DNA of 64,000 nt from Desulfosporosinus youngiae DSM 17734 (GCF_000244895.1 NZ_CM001441.1:2686226-2750225), one strand, 5' to 3'; shown: positions 32,938 through 42,660, counted from the first letter of the stretch. The notes: a model not told the origin generated them from the sequence alone. Made by a program: numbers and translations.

Positions 32938-34161
32938 ATGGAACTCGTCACTACCTTCGTAAGCCGAGCAGGAGATAAAATGTCCAGCGTGAGATGGAAG
33001 TTCAGAATGACCCCTATGAGATGGGTGTTTACGGGCATAGCGGCTGCAGCTATAGCAGTAATTCTGGTGCGTTTTGTCTTAGGCTTGGGTGCGACAACCA
33101 ACCTTAACGACCAGTGGCCCTGGGGACTATGGATTTCATTTGACGTTTTGTTAGGGGTAGCTCTGGCAGGAGGCGGATATGGAACAGCCCTTATAGTATA
33201 CGTACTTCGCCGGGATAAGTTTTATCCCATCGCCAGAAGTGCAATGCTGACATCATTATTAGGTTATATTGTAGTTGTATTAGGGTTATTGATTGAAGTA
33301 GGGCAATGGTTCAACTTCTGGAGACCTTATGTATCATGGGGACATGCCAGCGTATTGTTTGAAGTTTTCTGGTGCATTTCCTGTTATACAGTGATTCAAG
33401 TATTAGAATTCTGCGAAGTGGCAACGGAGAAAGTATTTAAAGGGGCACATAAATACCTGAAGAAAGCAATGCCGGTAATGTTGATAATCGGTATTACTCT
33501 GCCAACCCTGCACCAATCATCGCTGGGCCAACTGTTTTACTTAATGGTAGGCAAAGTGAACCCGCTTTGGTGGACAGCATTTCTGCCGGTGTTCTTTCTG
33601 TTATCTTCATTCTTTGTCGGGGCAGGCATGATTGTTATCGAAAGCACTCTGGCTGGGAAGGCACTCAATCATAAAGTTGAAATCCCTGTCTTAAGAGGGT
33701 TAATCAGAATATCCGCTGGAGCCATGATCCTGTATCTGATCTTAAAGATCACAGATATAGTGGTAAGAGGAACCTTTGCCAATGTTTTTGCCTTTGATTT
33801 ACCCAGTATTTTGTTCTTATGCGAACTGGGTTTTGGTGTACTAGTACCCATCATCATAGCCTTCAGTTCCTTGTCCAGCACTCGTAAAGGCTTGATCTGG
33901 TTTGGATTACTATCTGTAAGCGGAGTAATTCTGAATAGGTTTGATGTATTGTTCACAGGAATGGGAAGCTATCTGAACCAACACGGCGGATCTTATTTCC
34001 CTGCCTTGACCGAGGTTATAGTCAGCTTAGGACTAGTGTCAATAGCTTGTTTAGCCTACCTGTTCATAGCTGAAAACTTCAATATTTTGGGCCATCAGGA
34101 ATCAGAACATGCCGATGATATAACGATTAAAGATGGTTCTTACGCTTCCACCGCGAAATAA
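32938..34161 (+). CDS. NrfD/HybB-like quinone-interacting membrane subunit
   Basis: A 407-residue polytopic protein with about ten membrane helices, of the NrfD/PsrC/HybB family. Typical features are the early helix after KFRMTPMRWVFTGIAAAAIAVILVRF, LNDQWPWGLWISFDVLLGVALAGGGY, and WGHASVLFEVFWCISCYTVIQVLEF. These proteins exchange electrons with menaquinone without a heme. GGAGGG precedes the ATG. It links the extracytoplasmic hydrogenase to the quinone pool. Confidence 0.93.
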   Translation: MELVTTFVSRAGDKMSSVRWKFRMTPMRWVFTGIAAAAIAVILVRFVLGLGATTNLNDQWPWGLWISFDVLLGVALAGGGYGTALIVYVLRRDKFYPIARSAMLTSLLGYIVVVLGLLIEVGQWFNFWRPYVSWGHASVLFEVFWCISCYTVIQVLEFCEVATEKVFKGAHKYLKKAMPVMLIIGITLPTLHQSSLGQLFYLMVGKVNPLWWTAFLPVFFLLSSFFVGAGMIVIESTLAGKALNHKVEIPVLRGLIRISAGAMILYLILKITDIVVRGTFANVFAFDLPSILFLCELGFGVLVPIIIAFSSLSSTRKGLIWFGLLSVSGVILNRFDVLFTGMGSYLNQHGGSYFPALTEVIVSLGLVSIACLAYLFIAENFNILGHQESEHADDITIKDGSYASTAK

Positions 34162-34182
34162 GTATTTTAGCCTCAGCCATTT

Positions 34183-34231
34183 GTCATCCGCTCAATCCCT
34201 CTGATTAAGTCAGAGGGATTGAGTGGATGAC
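34183..34231. terminator. Long hairpin after the NrfD-like gene
   Basis: Arms GTCATCCGCTCAATCCCTC (plus TGA) and the complementary sequence ending TGGATGAC pair over 22 bp with one mismatch around a 5-nt loop. There is no T tract. It may be a processing or partial-termination point within the operon. Confidence 0.6.
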
Positions 34232-34291
34232 ATGAACAATTAACTACTTGCCAAATTGATAAGAAGATAACCGTTCAAAAGAGGTGTCTTA

Positions 34292-35302
34292 ATGATATAT
34301 AATTGTCAAATTGTATATAATCATAATAATTGTCTCAATACCAAAAAGGCATCTGATAATCTTTGCCGGTTATGTATCGACTCCTGTCCCCATCAAGCCA
34401 TTTCCGTATATCGTGAACTCGATGCTAAACGCTGTACGGAATGCGGGATTTGCATGGCTGTATGTCCCAGCAACGGATTTGTCTACCGCAATTCCGATAA
34501 GCTCTATAAGTATCTTGAAAATTCAGAGAAAGTTGTTTTGAACTGCCCGCAAGCAATTCCGGCGGGTCATGAAATTCTTTGTCTGGGGATTTTTGACTGG
34601 GATTTATGGATGACTCTAATGTTGTATGCCCGGGAGAAGGAATTGACGATATTCACCGGAGTATGTGTAGATTGTCCGGATAGAAAAGCTTGCGGAATGA
34701 GTGTGCAGATTTTTAAAGAATTGCATAAAACATGGAAAGATCATCCGCCGGTATTGATTAGAGTTGCGGCTGATGATGGGAACAGTGAATCAGCGCTGTC
34801 AGTTCAAGCCCGGAACGGGAGAAGGGGCTGGCGGGACATCGGTCGTGAGACATTTGAAGCTATGAGATCGGGGAACACTTCCGGTGAAACATATATTATT
34901 CCGAAGACAAGGCAGTTCTTGGAGGAAACCTGGAAATCCCAAAAATCCGGGATTGAGGTACTCCCTATACCGGCATTAAACGTGGACGAAAGTTGTACAA
35001 ATTGCGGTGAATGTTCAGAGATTTGTCCGCAAGGAGCTTTGACGAAAACGGACACTAAAGAACAATTGACCTTGATATATGAACCAATAAAATGCGCCCG
35101 CTGTCAAAGATGTGTCAGCATATGCCGCTCGAAAGCTTTAAGTATGGAAATTAAGTTCTTATCTTATCGTCTGCTAACTGGCAAAGTTCTTTTGTATCAG
35201 GGAAAACGACGGTTTTGCTCCCGGTGTGACAAGCAAGTGTTTGATAACATAGAGCCACCATTGTGTATGGCTTGTGCAACAAGTGATTCTGGTTTTATTT
35301 AA
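34292..35302 (+). CDS. Polyferredoxin-like 4Fe-4S protein
   Basis: A 336-residue soluble iron-sulfur protein. An N-terminal pair of 4Fe-4S motifs (CRLCIDSCPHQAI, CTECGICMAVCPSNG), a middle region with CVDCPDRKACG, a second pair (CTNCGECSEICPQGAL, CARCQRCVSICRSKAL) and a C-terminal rubredoxin-like CSRCDKQ with CMACAT are visible. No signal peptide. Its position after the hydrogenase genes suggests an additional electron carrier or maturation helper on the cytoplasmic side. The long hairpin upstream may lower its expression relative to the hydrogenase. Confidence 0.85.
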   Translation: MIYNCQIVYNHNNCLNTKKASDNLCRLCIDSCPHQAISVYRELDAKRCTECGICMAVCPSNGFVYRNSDKLYKYLENSEKVVLNCPQAIPAGHEILCLGIFDWDLWMTLMLYAREKELTIFTGVCVDCPDRKACGMSVQIFKELHKTWKDHPPVLIRVAADDGNSESALSVQARNGRRGWRDIGRETFEAMRSGNTSGETYIIPKTRQFLEETWKSQKSGIEVLPIPALNVDESCTNCGECSEICPQGALTKTDTKEQLTLIYEPIKCARCQRCVSICRSKALSMEIKFLSYRLLTGKVLLYQGKRRFCSRCDKQVFDNIEPPLCMACATSDSGFI

Positions 35303-35526
35303 ATATAATTTGAAACCATAATAATAATAGTATAGAAGATTAAGGATGCGATGATTATACCCGCCGAAATAATCCCTCTTTTCTTATCTTCCTGGGCTTC
35401 TTTTGCCGCAGCATAGCCGTTTGGTGTTCGTAAGTAGATGATAGCGGCAGTTCCTCTTACTTCGGAATTAAAATTCTTTTTTATGGTTTTGTTTCGGTTA
35501 TCAATTACATAATATCTTCCACTCAT
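35299..35526 (-). CDS. Small single-span membrane protein, unknown
   Basis: A 75-residue protein with a basic N-terminal half (SGRYYVIDNRNKTIKKNFNSEVRG) and a C-terminal membrane helix (GIISAGIIIASLIFYTIIIMVS). AAGGAGAG lies 8 nt upstream of the ATG. Its stop codon overlaps the end of the convergent polyferredoxin gene by 4 bp. No family recognised. Confidence 0.7.
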   Translation of the reverse strand: MSGRYYVIDNRNKTIKKNFNSEVRGTAAIIYLRTPNGYAAAKEAQEDKKRGIISAGIIIASLIFYTIIIMVSNYI

Positions 35527-35704
35527 AAGATTCTCTCCTTTTTAGGTAATATGTAATAGAATTGCTTTGTTTTAGTCTTATTTTGAATAGATTATTTCTT
35601 CTTTCTCAATACATAGGAATTTCACGAATAATTCTGAATTTCCTGCTTATCAACAATATTAATTGTTGATCGACACTAATTATTTTTAAAATGAACGTTT
35701 GCGG

Positions 35705-35725
35705 GGTACCATAGGGTACCTTTTT
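35705..35725 (+). terminator. Short hairpin upstream of cbiD
   Basis: Two GGTACC hexamers separated by ATAG can pair and are followed by TTTTT. The stem is only 6 bp, so its activity is doubtful. Confidence 0.3.
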
Positions 35726-35873
35726 CTTGTCAATCTATATAGCAAAGAAGGTTGAACTGGGGCCCAACATGACATATACTTTCATTTAGGTAATTATGTA
35801 ACTGGTTTAGAAAATTACCGATAAAACTTTTTTAATTAATTTTTTGGATAAATATGAATGTAGGGGAGAAACA

Positions 35874-37001
35874 ATGGCACGAGATAAAGACAGACATACT
35901 TGGCGTGAAGGATATACCACAGGAAGCTGCGCAGCCGGTGCAGCCAAAGCAGCATGTTTGTTCCTTAGAGGAGACAGTTCAGCTAAGAAGGTTGAGATTC
36001 CTCTGCCGAATTCCGCCCGCCTGACGATACCCGTCCAGGGGGGAGAAACAAGATATCCGGAAGCAAGGGCAATTATTATCAAAGATGGCGGAGATGATGC
36101 AGATATCACCCATGGGCTTGAAATCCATGCGACAGCACGATTCCTTTCCCCTCAAGGAGAGGTTCATATCCGGGGAGGCAAAGGAGTTGGGACCGTTACT
36201 AAAAAAGGCTTGGCTATCTCAGTTGGAGAAAGTGCCATTAACCCGGTGCCAAGGAAGATGATCCGTGAAGCGGTTCGAGAGGTTTTTCCTGAGGAAGAAC
36301 TTGAGATTATTATCGAAGTTCCCGATGGAGAAACTACCGCCTTGCGCACGCTTAATCCCAGACTAGGGGTAATGGGAGGAATCTCAATACTCGGGACAAG
36401 CGGGATCGTCCGGCCAATGTCTGAAGAAGCGTTTAAAACGTCCATCCTGCCGGAGCTAGATCAGGCAATAGCCTATGGGCATAAAACTATTGTGCTCACT
36501 CCGGGGCATTATGGCTATAGGGTAGCAACTGAACGGTTTAAAGTTCCGGCGGAAGCCATAATCCAGATGAGTAATTTTGTAGGCTATATGTTAGAAGAGG
36601 CAGCCTATCGGGGAATTGAAAAGGTGATTCTCTTGGGGCATATTGGCAAGCTCATTAAAGTTTCAGGCGGTATTTTCCATACCCATAATCGTGTTGCGGA
36701 TGCCCGCATGGAAGTCTTAGTGGCCCATGCCGCATTAGCAGGGCTTAATATTGAAACCTTAAAACATCTGGCGGAGTTTCCAACAGCCGAAGGGGCTACC
36801 ATAGAACTATTAAACCTTGGAGAACAAAAACTCCTTCATCATCTCGCTCACTTGGCAAGTGAAAGAGCCAAAGCCTTTACCTTTGATCGTCTGAGTGTAG
36901 GAACGGTTATGACCTTATTAAATGGTCGTCCTGTGGGTTGGGATCAAAAAGCTCTTAAAATGATTGAGGAACAAGGGTGGGAGTGGTCGCTTGAGCCTTA
37001 A
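35874..37001 (+). CDS. cbiD: Cobalt-precorrin-5B (C1)-methyltransferase CbiD
   Basis: A 375-residue enzyme of anaerobic cobalamin synthesis that methylates C1 of the corrin ring from SAM. The N-terminal YTTGSCAAGAAKAA and central motifs (GGKGVGTVTKKGL, NPVPRKMI, TPGHYGYRVA) are CbiD hallmarks. ATG at 35874 follows GGGGAG. It stands alone here: no other cbi gene and no B12 riboswitch precede it, so the rest of the pathway must be elsewhere. A terminator follows. Confidence 0.93.
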   Translation: MARDKDRHTWREGYTTGSCAAGAAKAACLFLRGDSSAKKVEIPLPNSARLTIPVQGGETRYPEARAIIIKDGGDDADITHGLEIHATARFLSPQGEVHIRGGKGVGTVTKKGLAISVGESAINPVPRKMIREAVREVFPEEELEIIIEVPDGETTALRTLNPRLGVMGGISILGTSGIVRPMSEEAFKTSILPELDQAIAYGHKTIVLTPGHYGYRVATERFKVPAEAIIQMSNFVGYMLEEAAYRGIEKVILLGHIGKLIKVSGGIFHTHNRVADARMEVLVAHAALAGLNIETLKHLAEFPTAEGATIELLNLGEQKLLHHLAHLASERAKAFTFDRLSVGTVMTLLNGRPVGWDQKALKMIEEQGWEWSLEP

Positions 37002-37033
37002 TAGCAGGCAATTCACAAGCTTTATTTTCATAC

Positions 37034-37079
37034 AGAAGACAGGTTCGTTGATTTTGAGACAATGAACCTGTCTTCTTAA
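37034..37079 (+). terminator. Terminator of cbiD
   Basis: AGAAGACAGGTTC (37034-37046) pairs perfectly with GAACCTGTCTTCT (37064-37076); T residues are few. Confidence 0.7.
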
Positions 37080-37321
37080 TTTCTTAGCAAAGATCTTTAA
37101 GGTCACTCGTTATACTACGGGATACAGAAAGGGCAACTAACGGATTTGGGTTTTTACAGTTTATTGTAAAGATTGTGCCGGAACCGAGGCTTAGTGTAAT
37201 TTCAGGGGGATGGATGTATTCCCCACACAGGAATGCTATAATAACAATAATAGTGGTATGGCGATTAAGGCAGGCTATTTGAGGTGCTAATTTATATGCG
37301 TAACTCCAGGATAAAATGCAA

Positions 37322-37918
37322 TCAAGAGTGTTGAGGCTGGAAAGGGATTTCGAAGGAGACCGTGGTTCCTTCATTAAGTACAGCATTGATATCTAAGTTG
37401 CTAAACCCCACTGTTTTCAGAGTATAATTGATCTTGCCGATAGAATGGTGTTCATGTTCACTACATCCCTTGAATAAGGAAACAACCTGTTCCATAGTCA
37501 TGCCTACACCATCGTCTTGCACACGAACCTGGACAGAATGGGACAATTTTTTAATGGATAGGCTTACAGTACCACCATACTTTCGTTTTAAAACCCCGTG
37601 AATGATCGCATTGTCAATAATAGGCTGCAGTGTGAACGCCGGTATCAGACATTGAATGTTGTCTTCTATATTTAACCTGATATTTAAGCGACCTGCGAAC
37701 CTTGCTTTCTGAATATTAAGATAAGCAGAGACATGCTCCAGTTCTTCATCTAAGGTAATCAAAGGAGCCTTGTCTTCCAGGCTTCTTTGCAGATACGTAC
37801 TGATTTCAATAACCAATTCGGCAGCTGCTTCAGGATTTTTACGGCACAATGAGGCGACAGCGTTTAATGAGTTAAATAAAAAATGTTGGGATACTCTGTT
37901 TTCAAATGAATTCTTCAT
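37322..37918 (-). CDS. LytS/YehU-type histidine kinase core without sensor
   Basis: A 198-residue kinase fragment-sized protein: the His_kinase (LytS-type) domain with QHFLFNSLNAVASL, where His is the phosphoacceptor, then an HATPase domain (DNAIIHGVL as N-box, DDGVGM as G1). No sensor or membrane segment exists. It overlaps the upstream CheY-like gene by 4 bp, so the two are translationally coupled. It presumably takes its input through the receiver protein or another sensor. The transcript reads away from the propeller kinase gene. Confidence 0.9.
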   Translation of the reverse strand: MKNSFENRVSQHFLFNSLNAVASLCRKNPEAAAELVIEISTYLQRSLEDKAPLITLDEELEHVSAYLNIQKARFAGRLNIRLNIEDNIQCLIPAFTLQPIIDNAIIHGVLKRKYGGTVSLSIKKLSHSVQVRVQDDGVGMTMEQVVSLFKGCSEHEHHSIGKINYTLKTVGFSNLDINAVLNEGTTVSFEIPFQPQHS

Positions 37919-38298
37919 GCGCGGAACACTTTATTCACTACATCTATAATTACTTTTGGTTTAAAAGGCTTTGTAATGTACATATCTGCTTTGACATCCA
38001 GAGCTTTTCTTCGATCAGCAGCCTGGCTTTTTGCCGTAAGCATCGCAAAAAATATGTTTTGAAGACCAAGCTTAGATTTTACGGTGTGGCAGACTTCAAA
38101 CCCATCCATTTCGGGCAGCATGATATCAAGAAAAACTAAAGCCGGCATTTCTGATTGGATAATAGCCAATGCTTCAGCCCCATCCGCGGCAAAAAGCAGC
38201 TGGGTTCCATCTTCTTCAAAGTCTTCCAGCATTTCTTGTAATAGCAGCCGGTTATTGAGTTCGTCGTCTACAATCAATATTTTATTCATATGCTCCAA
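37915..38298 (-). CDS. CheY-like stand-alone response regulator
   Basis: A 127-residue receiver domain with no output domain: acidic pair in ILIVDDELNNR, phosphoacceptor Asp in LVFLDIMLPEMDG, switch Thr in MLTAKSQ, and Lys in YITKPFKPK. First gene of a two-gene operon with the LytS-type kinase (ATGA overlap). Divergent from the propeller kinase gene, 159 bp away. Confidence 0.92.
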   Translation of the reverse strand: MEHMNKILIVDDELNNRLLLQEMLEDFEEDGTQLLFAADGAEALAIIQSEMPALVFLDIMLPEMDGFEVCHTVKSKLGLQNIFFAMLTAKSQAADRRKALDVKADMYITKPFKPKVIIDVVNKVFRA

Positions 38299-38457
38299 AT
38301 TCCTTCGAGTTTCTTCATTTAGCTTCGTATTTATATATTATAAGCGGGAGATATGCTTGTCAACCAATACCTTGGGTACTCTTTATCACTCCTCAGTATC
38401 TTTACTCGTCATCATATCAATTAAAATATGAGCTTATCATTAACTGGAGAGAAGATT

Positions 38458-41400
38458 GTGAAGATAAGGATGAAAAAAATCATAAAAAGAAAATCATTTA
38501 GCATAATCACGATGTTCATACTTTTTTTCGTAGGGATTCTTCCTCACGCATCAGCGCAATCTGCTCCTGACTTATACAACAGTGATCCAATTAATAAGGA
38601 ATTGTCAGGGACGGTTGTAAACTGTATTTTTCTGGACAGCAGCGGATTTTTGTGGTTTGGAACCCAAATCGGTCTTTATCAGTATAACGGCTATAGCTTG
38701 AAGCCCCAGAGCTTTAATACTAATCTTTCCAATAGATTTATGTCAAACTTCATAACCAGTCTTTGCGAAGATAAGGACAAGAATATCTGGATAGGTACTT
38801 TTGGCGGCGGCTTAATCAAGTTTAACCCACAAACTGCGGAATACACTAATTTTGATAGCAGTTCAAAGAAACCTAATAACCTTAGTGATAATTTTATCAG
38901 AGCACTGTACAGAGATGATGACGGGAATATTTGGATAGGAACACAGAATAAAGGACTCGATTGCCTTGACCCGGTTTCAGGACTATTTACACATTATGAA
39001 AATAGGACAGATAGTGCAGAAAGTATAAGTTCAAATACAATCACCTCTATTTGCAAAGATAAAGCCGGGGCTTTGTGGATTGGAACGACCGAAGGCTTAA
39101 ACAAATTTGATTCACAGTTAGGTAAGTTCCTTCGCTTCGAAAAGCAGACCGGTGTTTATAGCAGTAGACAGGACAATAATATTTCTAAACTTTATCTGGA
39201 TAAGACAAACGTATTATGGATAATAACAAGTGATGGCAGGCTGAACAAGTTCGATACTGCTTCAGGCGAGTTTATGAATAGCGGTCCTCAGGAATTGGAG
39301 GGCATTAAAGTTACCACTGTTGGCGAGGATAATTTGGGCACTCTCTGGGTTGGTACTTATGGAAAAGGTGTTAGAATGCTGAACAAAGATAATGGGAAAT
39401 TTACGACCTCTGGCTTCGATGCTCCTCAAAACATGTTTTTAGGCAATTACAGGGTGGTATCTCTTCAGGCTGATCACTCGGGTAACTTATGGATTGGAAC
39501 TGAAGGAAATGGTATAGATAGAATCAATACAAACCTGAACTTTATATCAAATAATAACAACCTGAATCCCGATCTGAGTTTTAGTGATGATGTTATTCTA
39601 TCAATTTACAAGGACCATTCCGGAGTCATCTGGCTGGGAACAGCAAGGGGGGGAATTAACCGTTTTGATACCAAAAACAATCGGGTCAGCTATTTTAAAA
39701 ATGACCCGAAGAATAGCGGCAGTATAAGCAGCAACGCGGTAAGCTCTATTTATGAGGACAGCCAGGGAGTCCTATGGTTCGGCACCATCGACGGAACATT
39801 GAACAGGTTTGAACCTGTTTCGGGCAAGTTTGTCCGTTACAAGATAAATAATCTTGAAAACCCGAACATTATGGATAATGGGATTATGAGGATGCAGGAG
39901 AGCAAGGATGGCATGTTATGGGCCTGCGCTGCAAATGGAGGTTTAGTCAGGCTCAACAGAAGTACAGGCCAAGTTACCCAATTCACCAGTAACCCACGAG
40001 ATCCTTACAGTATAAGCAGCAATCATGTGATGTCAATTGCAGAAGATGAATCCGGCCTATTATGGATCGGAACCTTTGGAGGCGGCCTGAACAAGTTGGA
40101 TTCCGCGACGAATCAGTTTAGTCATTATGGCATCAATGAACCCGGTTCATTGACACAAGCTTTTAATTATAACGTTAATGCCATTGTTAACGATCATGAC
40201 ATACTATGGCTGGCTACGGACAGGGGGTTATATAAATTTGATAAAAACAGCGGAACGTCTGTTTTCGTTGCAGATCCTCAGGAAGCTGCCAATACTATTA
40301 TTTTTGGTTTGCTTAAGGATGGGAAGGATAACCTATGGTTAAGCACTGCCAAAGGGTTAATAAGATATAATATTCAAGCGGATAAGTTTAAAAAGTATGA
40401 CTTCAATGGAGGGCTGCAAAGAAATCAATATATCCCTGGAGCATACTATAAAAGCTCTGATGACGAGATGTTTTTTGGAGGAAATAATGGCTTCCTTTCC
40501 TTTTACGCCGATAAAATTATGGATAATAACCATAAACCACCGGTAGTAATAACCGACTTTAAAGTATTTGATAAATCAATCAAGCTAACTGATACAGGCC
40601 AGGTTTCACTAACCTATAAAGATAATTACATTTCCTTTGAGTTTGCTGCCTTAGATTATGCCAACCCTCTTAAAAATCAATATGCCTATAAGCTTGAAGG
40701 CTTTGATACTGATTGGCAATACAGCGGTTCAAGAAATTATGCCAGCTATACAAACTTGAATGGCGGAGACTATGTTCTGAAGATAAAAGCCTCAAACAAT
40801 GATGGCTTATGGAATGAGCAGGGCGCACAAATCAAGCTTTCCATCGCCCCTCCGTTTTGGAAAACAACCTGGTTTAGTATGATGGCCTTTATTTTTATGA
40901 CATCTTCCATCATAGCCCTGATAAAAATCAGGACAAGATCCATAAAACTAAAAAATGTAGCACTTGAATCTATGGTTCTGGAAAGAACAAAGGAGTTAGA
41001 TCGGGCCAATGCTCAACTGCGTCAGGCCGACGAGATGAAAAGCAACTTTATATCGATGGTCTCCCATGAGATTAGAACCCCTTTAGGCGCAATACTAGGT
41101 TTTGCAGAGTTGATAAGCGATAAAATCGAAAGAATTGTTTTACCCAATCTTGATTTAAATGATAAGAAAGTTCAAAAAGCTACGGAAAGGATCGGCCGAA
41201 ATTTAAATATCATCCTTGCTGAAGGAGATCGTCTCTCAGCCCTTGTCGATAATCTGCTGAATATATCAAAAATCGAGTCGGGGAAAATGGACTGGAGAAA
41301 CGAATTACTGGATATTTCCGAACTAATTGAACAAATATTACTGATCACAAAACCAATCGTCACCAAAGCGGGGCTTACAATCCAGGCAGACGTTGAGGCT

Positions 41401-41787
41401 GATTTGCCTAAAGTTACCGGTGACAAGGATATGCTGACCCAGGTATTTGTAAATTTAATTTCTAATGCAGTGAAATTTACAAAAGCCGGCTGGATCAAGA
41501 TATGTGCCAAACGTTCAGGCCATGAAATTCTCGTTTCCATTGAGGATACAGGTGCCGGTATCCCGGAAGCCCACTTGCCAAAGGTTTTTGACAGGTTTTA
41601 TAAGGTAGAACCCTCTCCTGCGGGGAATAAAGGGAATACCGGCATTGGTCTTGGTCTCTATATATGCGCACAGATCATTGAAAAGCATAAGGGCAAAATT
41701 TGGGCAGAAAGTCAAGTAGGCAAAGGAAGCACTTTTTATTTTACCTATCAGATCCCCATGCCGCTGCGCGACACCACTGATGAATGA
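38458..41787 (+). CDS. Two-component regulator propeller histidine kinase
   Basis: A 1109-residue membrane sensor. After a signal peptide (IITMFILFFVGILPHASAQS) come about 14 Reg_prop repeats (LWIGT-type blades, residues about 40-680, two seven-blade propellers), a Y_Y_Y domain (about 695-765), one membrane helix (FSMMAFIFMTSSIIALI), then HisKA with SMVSHEIRTPLGAILGFAEL (His870) and HATPase (DTGAGIPEAHLPKVFDRFY, GIGLGLYI). GTG 38458 follows GGAGAG. In gut Bacteroidetes such sensors see oligosaccharides; the ligand here is unknown. A LytTR regulator follows. Confidence 0.92.
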   Translation: MKIRMKKIIKRKSFSIITMFILFFVGILPHASAQSAPDLYNSDPINKELSGTVVNCIFLDSSGFLWFGTQIGLYQYNGYSLKPQSFNTNLSNRFMSNFITSLCEDKDKNIWIGTFGGGLIKFNPQTAEYTNFDSSSKKPNNLSDNFIRALYRDDDGNIWIGTQNKGLDCLDPVSGLFTHYENRTDSAESISSNTITSICKDKAGALWIGTTEGLNKFDSQLGKFLRFEKQTGVYSSRQDNNISKLYLDKTNVLWIITSDGRLNKFDTASGEFMNSGPQELEGIKVTTVGEDNLGTLWVGTYGKGVRMLNKDNGKFTTSGFDAPQNMFLGNYRVVSLQADHSGNLWIGTEGNGIDRINTNLNFISNNNNLNPDLSFSDDVILSIYKDHSGVIWLGTARGGINRFDTKNNRVSYFKNDPKNSGSISSNAVSSIYEDSQGVLWFGTIDGTLNRFEPVSGKFVRYKINNLENPNIMDNGIMRMQESKDGMLWACAANGGLVRLNRSTGQVTQFTSNPRDPYSISSNHVMSIAEDESGLLWIGTFGGGLNKLDSATNQFSHYGINEPGSLTQAFNYNVNAIVNDHDILWLATDRGLYKFDKNSGTSVFVADPQEAANTIIFGLLKDGKDNLWLSTAKGLIRYNIQADKFKKYDFNGGLQRNQYIPGAYYKSSDDEMFFGGNNGFLSFYADKIMDNNHKPPVVITDFKVFDKSIKLTDTGQVSLTYKDNYISFEFAALDYANPLKNQYAYKLEGFDTDWQYSGSRNYASYTNLNGGDYVLKIKASNNDGLWNEQGAQIKLSIAPPFWKTTWFSMMAFIFMTSSIIALIKIRTRSIKLKNVALESMVLERTKELDRANAQLRQADEMKSNFISMVSHEIRTPLGAILGFAELISDKIERIVLPNLDLNDKKVQKATERIGRNLNIILAEGDRLSALVDNLLNISKIESGKMDWRNELLDISELIEQILLITKPIVTKAGLTIQADVEADLPKVTGDKDMLTQVFVNLISNAVKFTKAGWIKICAKRSGHEILVSIEDTGAGIPEAHLPKVFDRFYKVEPSPAGNKGNTGIGLGLYICAQIIEKHKGKIWAESQVGKGSTFYFTYQIPMPLRDTTDE

Positions 41788-41851
41788 ACTATTCCGGGAT
41801 CATAACTTAATAGAGCAGAGAAGATTACTCGGTTGTTCTGGAGGATGAAAG

Positions 41852-42652
41852 ATGAAGGATAAGCCTAAAAAACAAGTAAAGACTATGGGGGTTCTGAAAG
41901 CGGTCCTGGTGGATGATGAAGAACTAGGTTTGGAGCAGATGCAGTATGTATTTAAGGGGTGTAATGATCTAAAGATTGTCGGCTCTTTTAGTGACTCAGA
42001 AACAGCCTTGGCGGAGATAAAGGTGCTGAAACCGGATGTGTTGTTCTTGGATGTATCCATGCCCGATAAGGATGGTTTCCAGATGGCAAAGGAAATCAGG
42101 GAAACAGGGGATTCAGGATTTTATCCCTATATTGTCTATATTACCGCCCATAACGAATACGCCTGGAAAGCGTTTGAAGTGGAGGCCCTTGATTACATAC
42201 TGAAACCCGTATCCAAGGAAAGAGTTTACACAGTCGTAGAGAGAATAAAGAAGAGAATCGATTTAAGCAAACGAGTGGGAAAGGGTGATTCCACCAGGCT
42301 AAGAGAGGCTTCAACAACTTCTCCTAACTGGGTCGCGGCCGAAGAAAGAGGCTGTATCGTTATCATTCCCATCGCAGAAGTTCACTATTTTTCTGCCCAA
42401 GGTAAAAGCACAATAGTCTATACATCTCGAAAATCACTGCCTACTGATAATACTCTTTCCGCGATTGAAGATAAATTCGGAGCAAGGAATTTTTTCAGGT
42501 GTCATAAAAGTTATATAGTGAATCTGGACTATGTGGACAGGATAATTCCCATGTTTAACCAGAACTATATTATCAAACTGAGAGACAGGAGCGAAGAGAT
42601 ACCTGTAAGCCGTCATTACTCCAAGGAATTGAAAGCTATCTTTGGAATGTAG
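41852..42652 (+). CDS. LytTR-family response regulator
   Basis: A 266-residue regulator: receiver domain (VDDEELGLEQM, phosphoacceptor in VLFLDVSMPDKDG, YILKP) at about 13-135 and a LytTR DNA-binding domain (about 160-266; IPIAEVHYFSAQGKSTIVYTS, FRCHKSYIVNLDYVDRI). LytTR proteins bind paired imperfect direct repeats. GGAGG precedes the ATG. It is 64 bp after the propeller kinase and probably its partner, although LytTR regulators usually pair with LytS-type kinases, one of which is encoded divergently nearby. Confidence 0.93.
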   Translation: MKDKPKKQVKTMGVLKAVLVDDEELGLEQMQYVFKGCNDLKIVGSFSDSETALAEIKVLKPDVLFLDVSMPDKDGFQMAKEIRETGDSGFYPYIVYITAHNEYAWKAFEVEALDYILKPVSKERVYTVVERIKKRIDLSKRVGKGDSTRLREASTTSPNWVAAEERGCIVIIPIAEVHYFSAQGKSTIVYTSRKSLPTDNTLSAIEDKFGARNFFRCHKSYIVNLDYVDRIIPMFNQNYIIKLRDRSEEIPVSRHYSKELKAIFGM

Positions 42653-42660
42653 AGTGATTA

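Noticed and set aside
37084-37386. 100-codon minus-strand ORF after the LytS-type kinase
   Set aside because: It overlaps the kinase end and the cbiD-side region, lacks a ribosome binding site, and matches no family I recognise.
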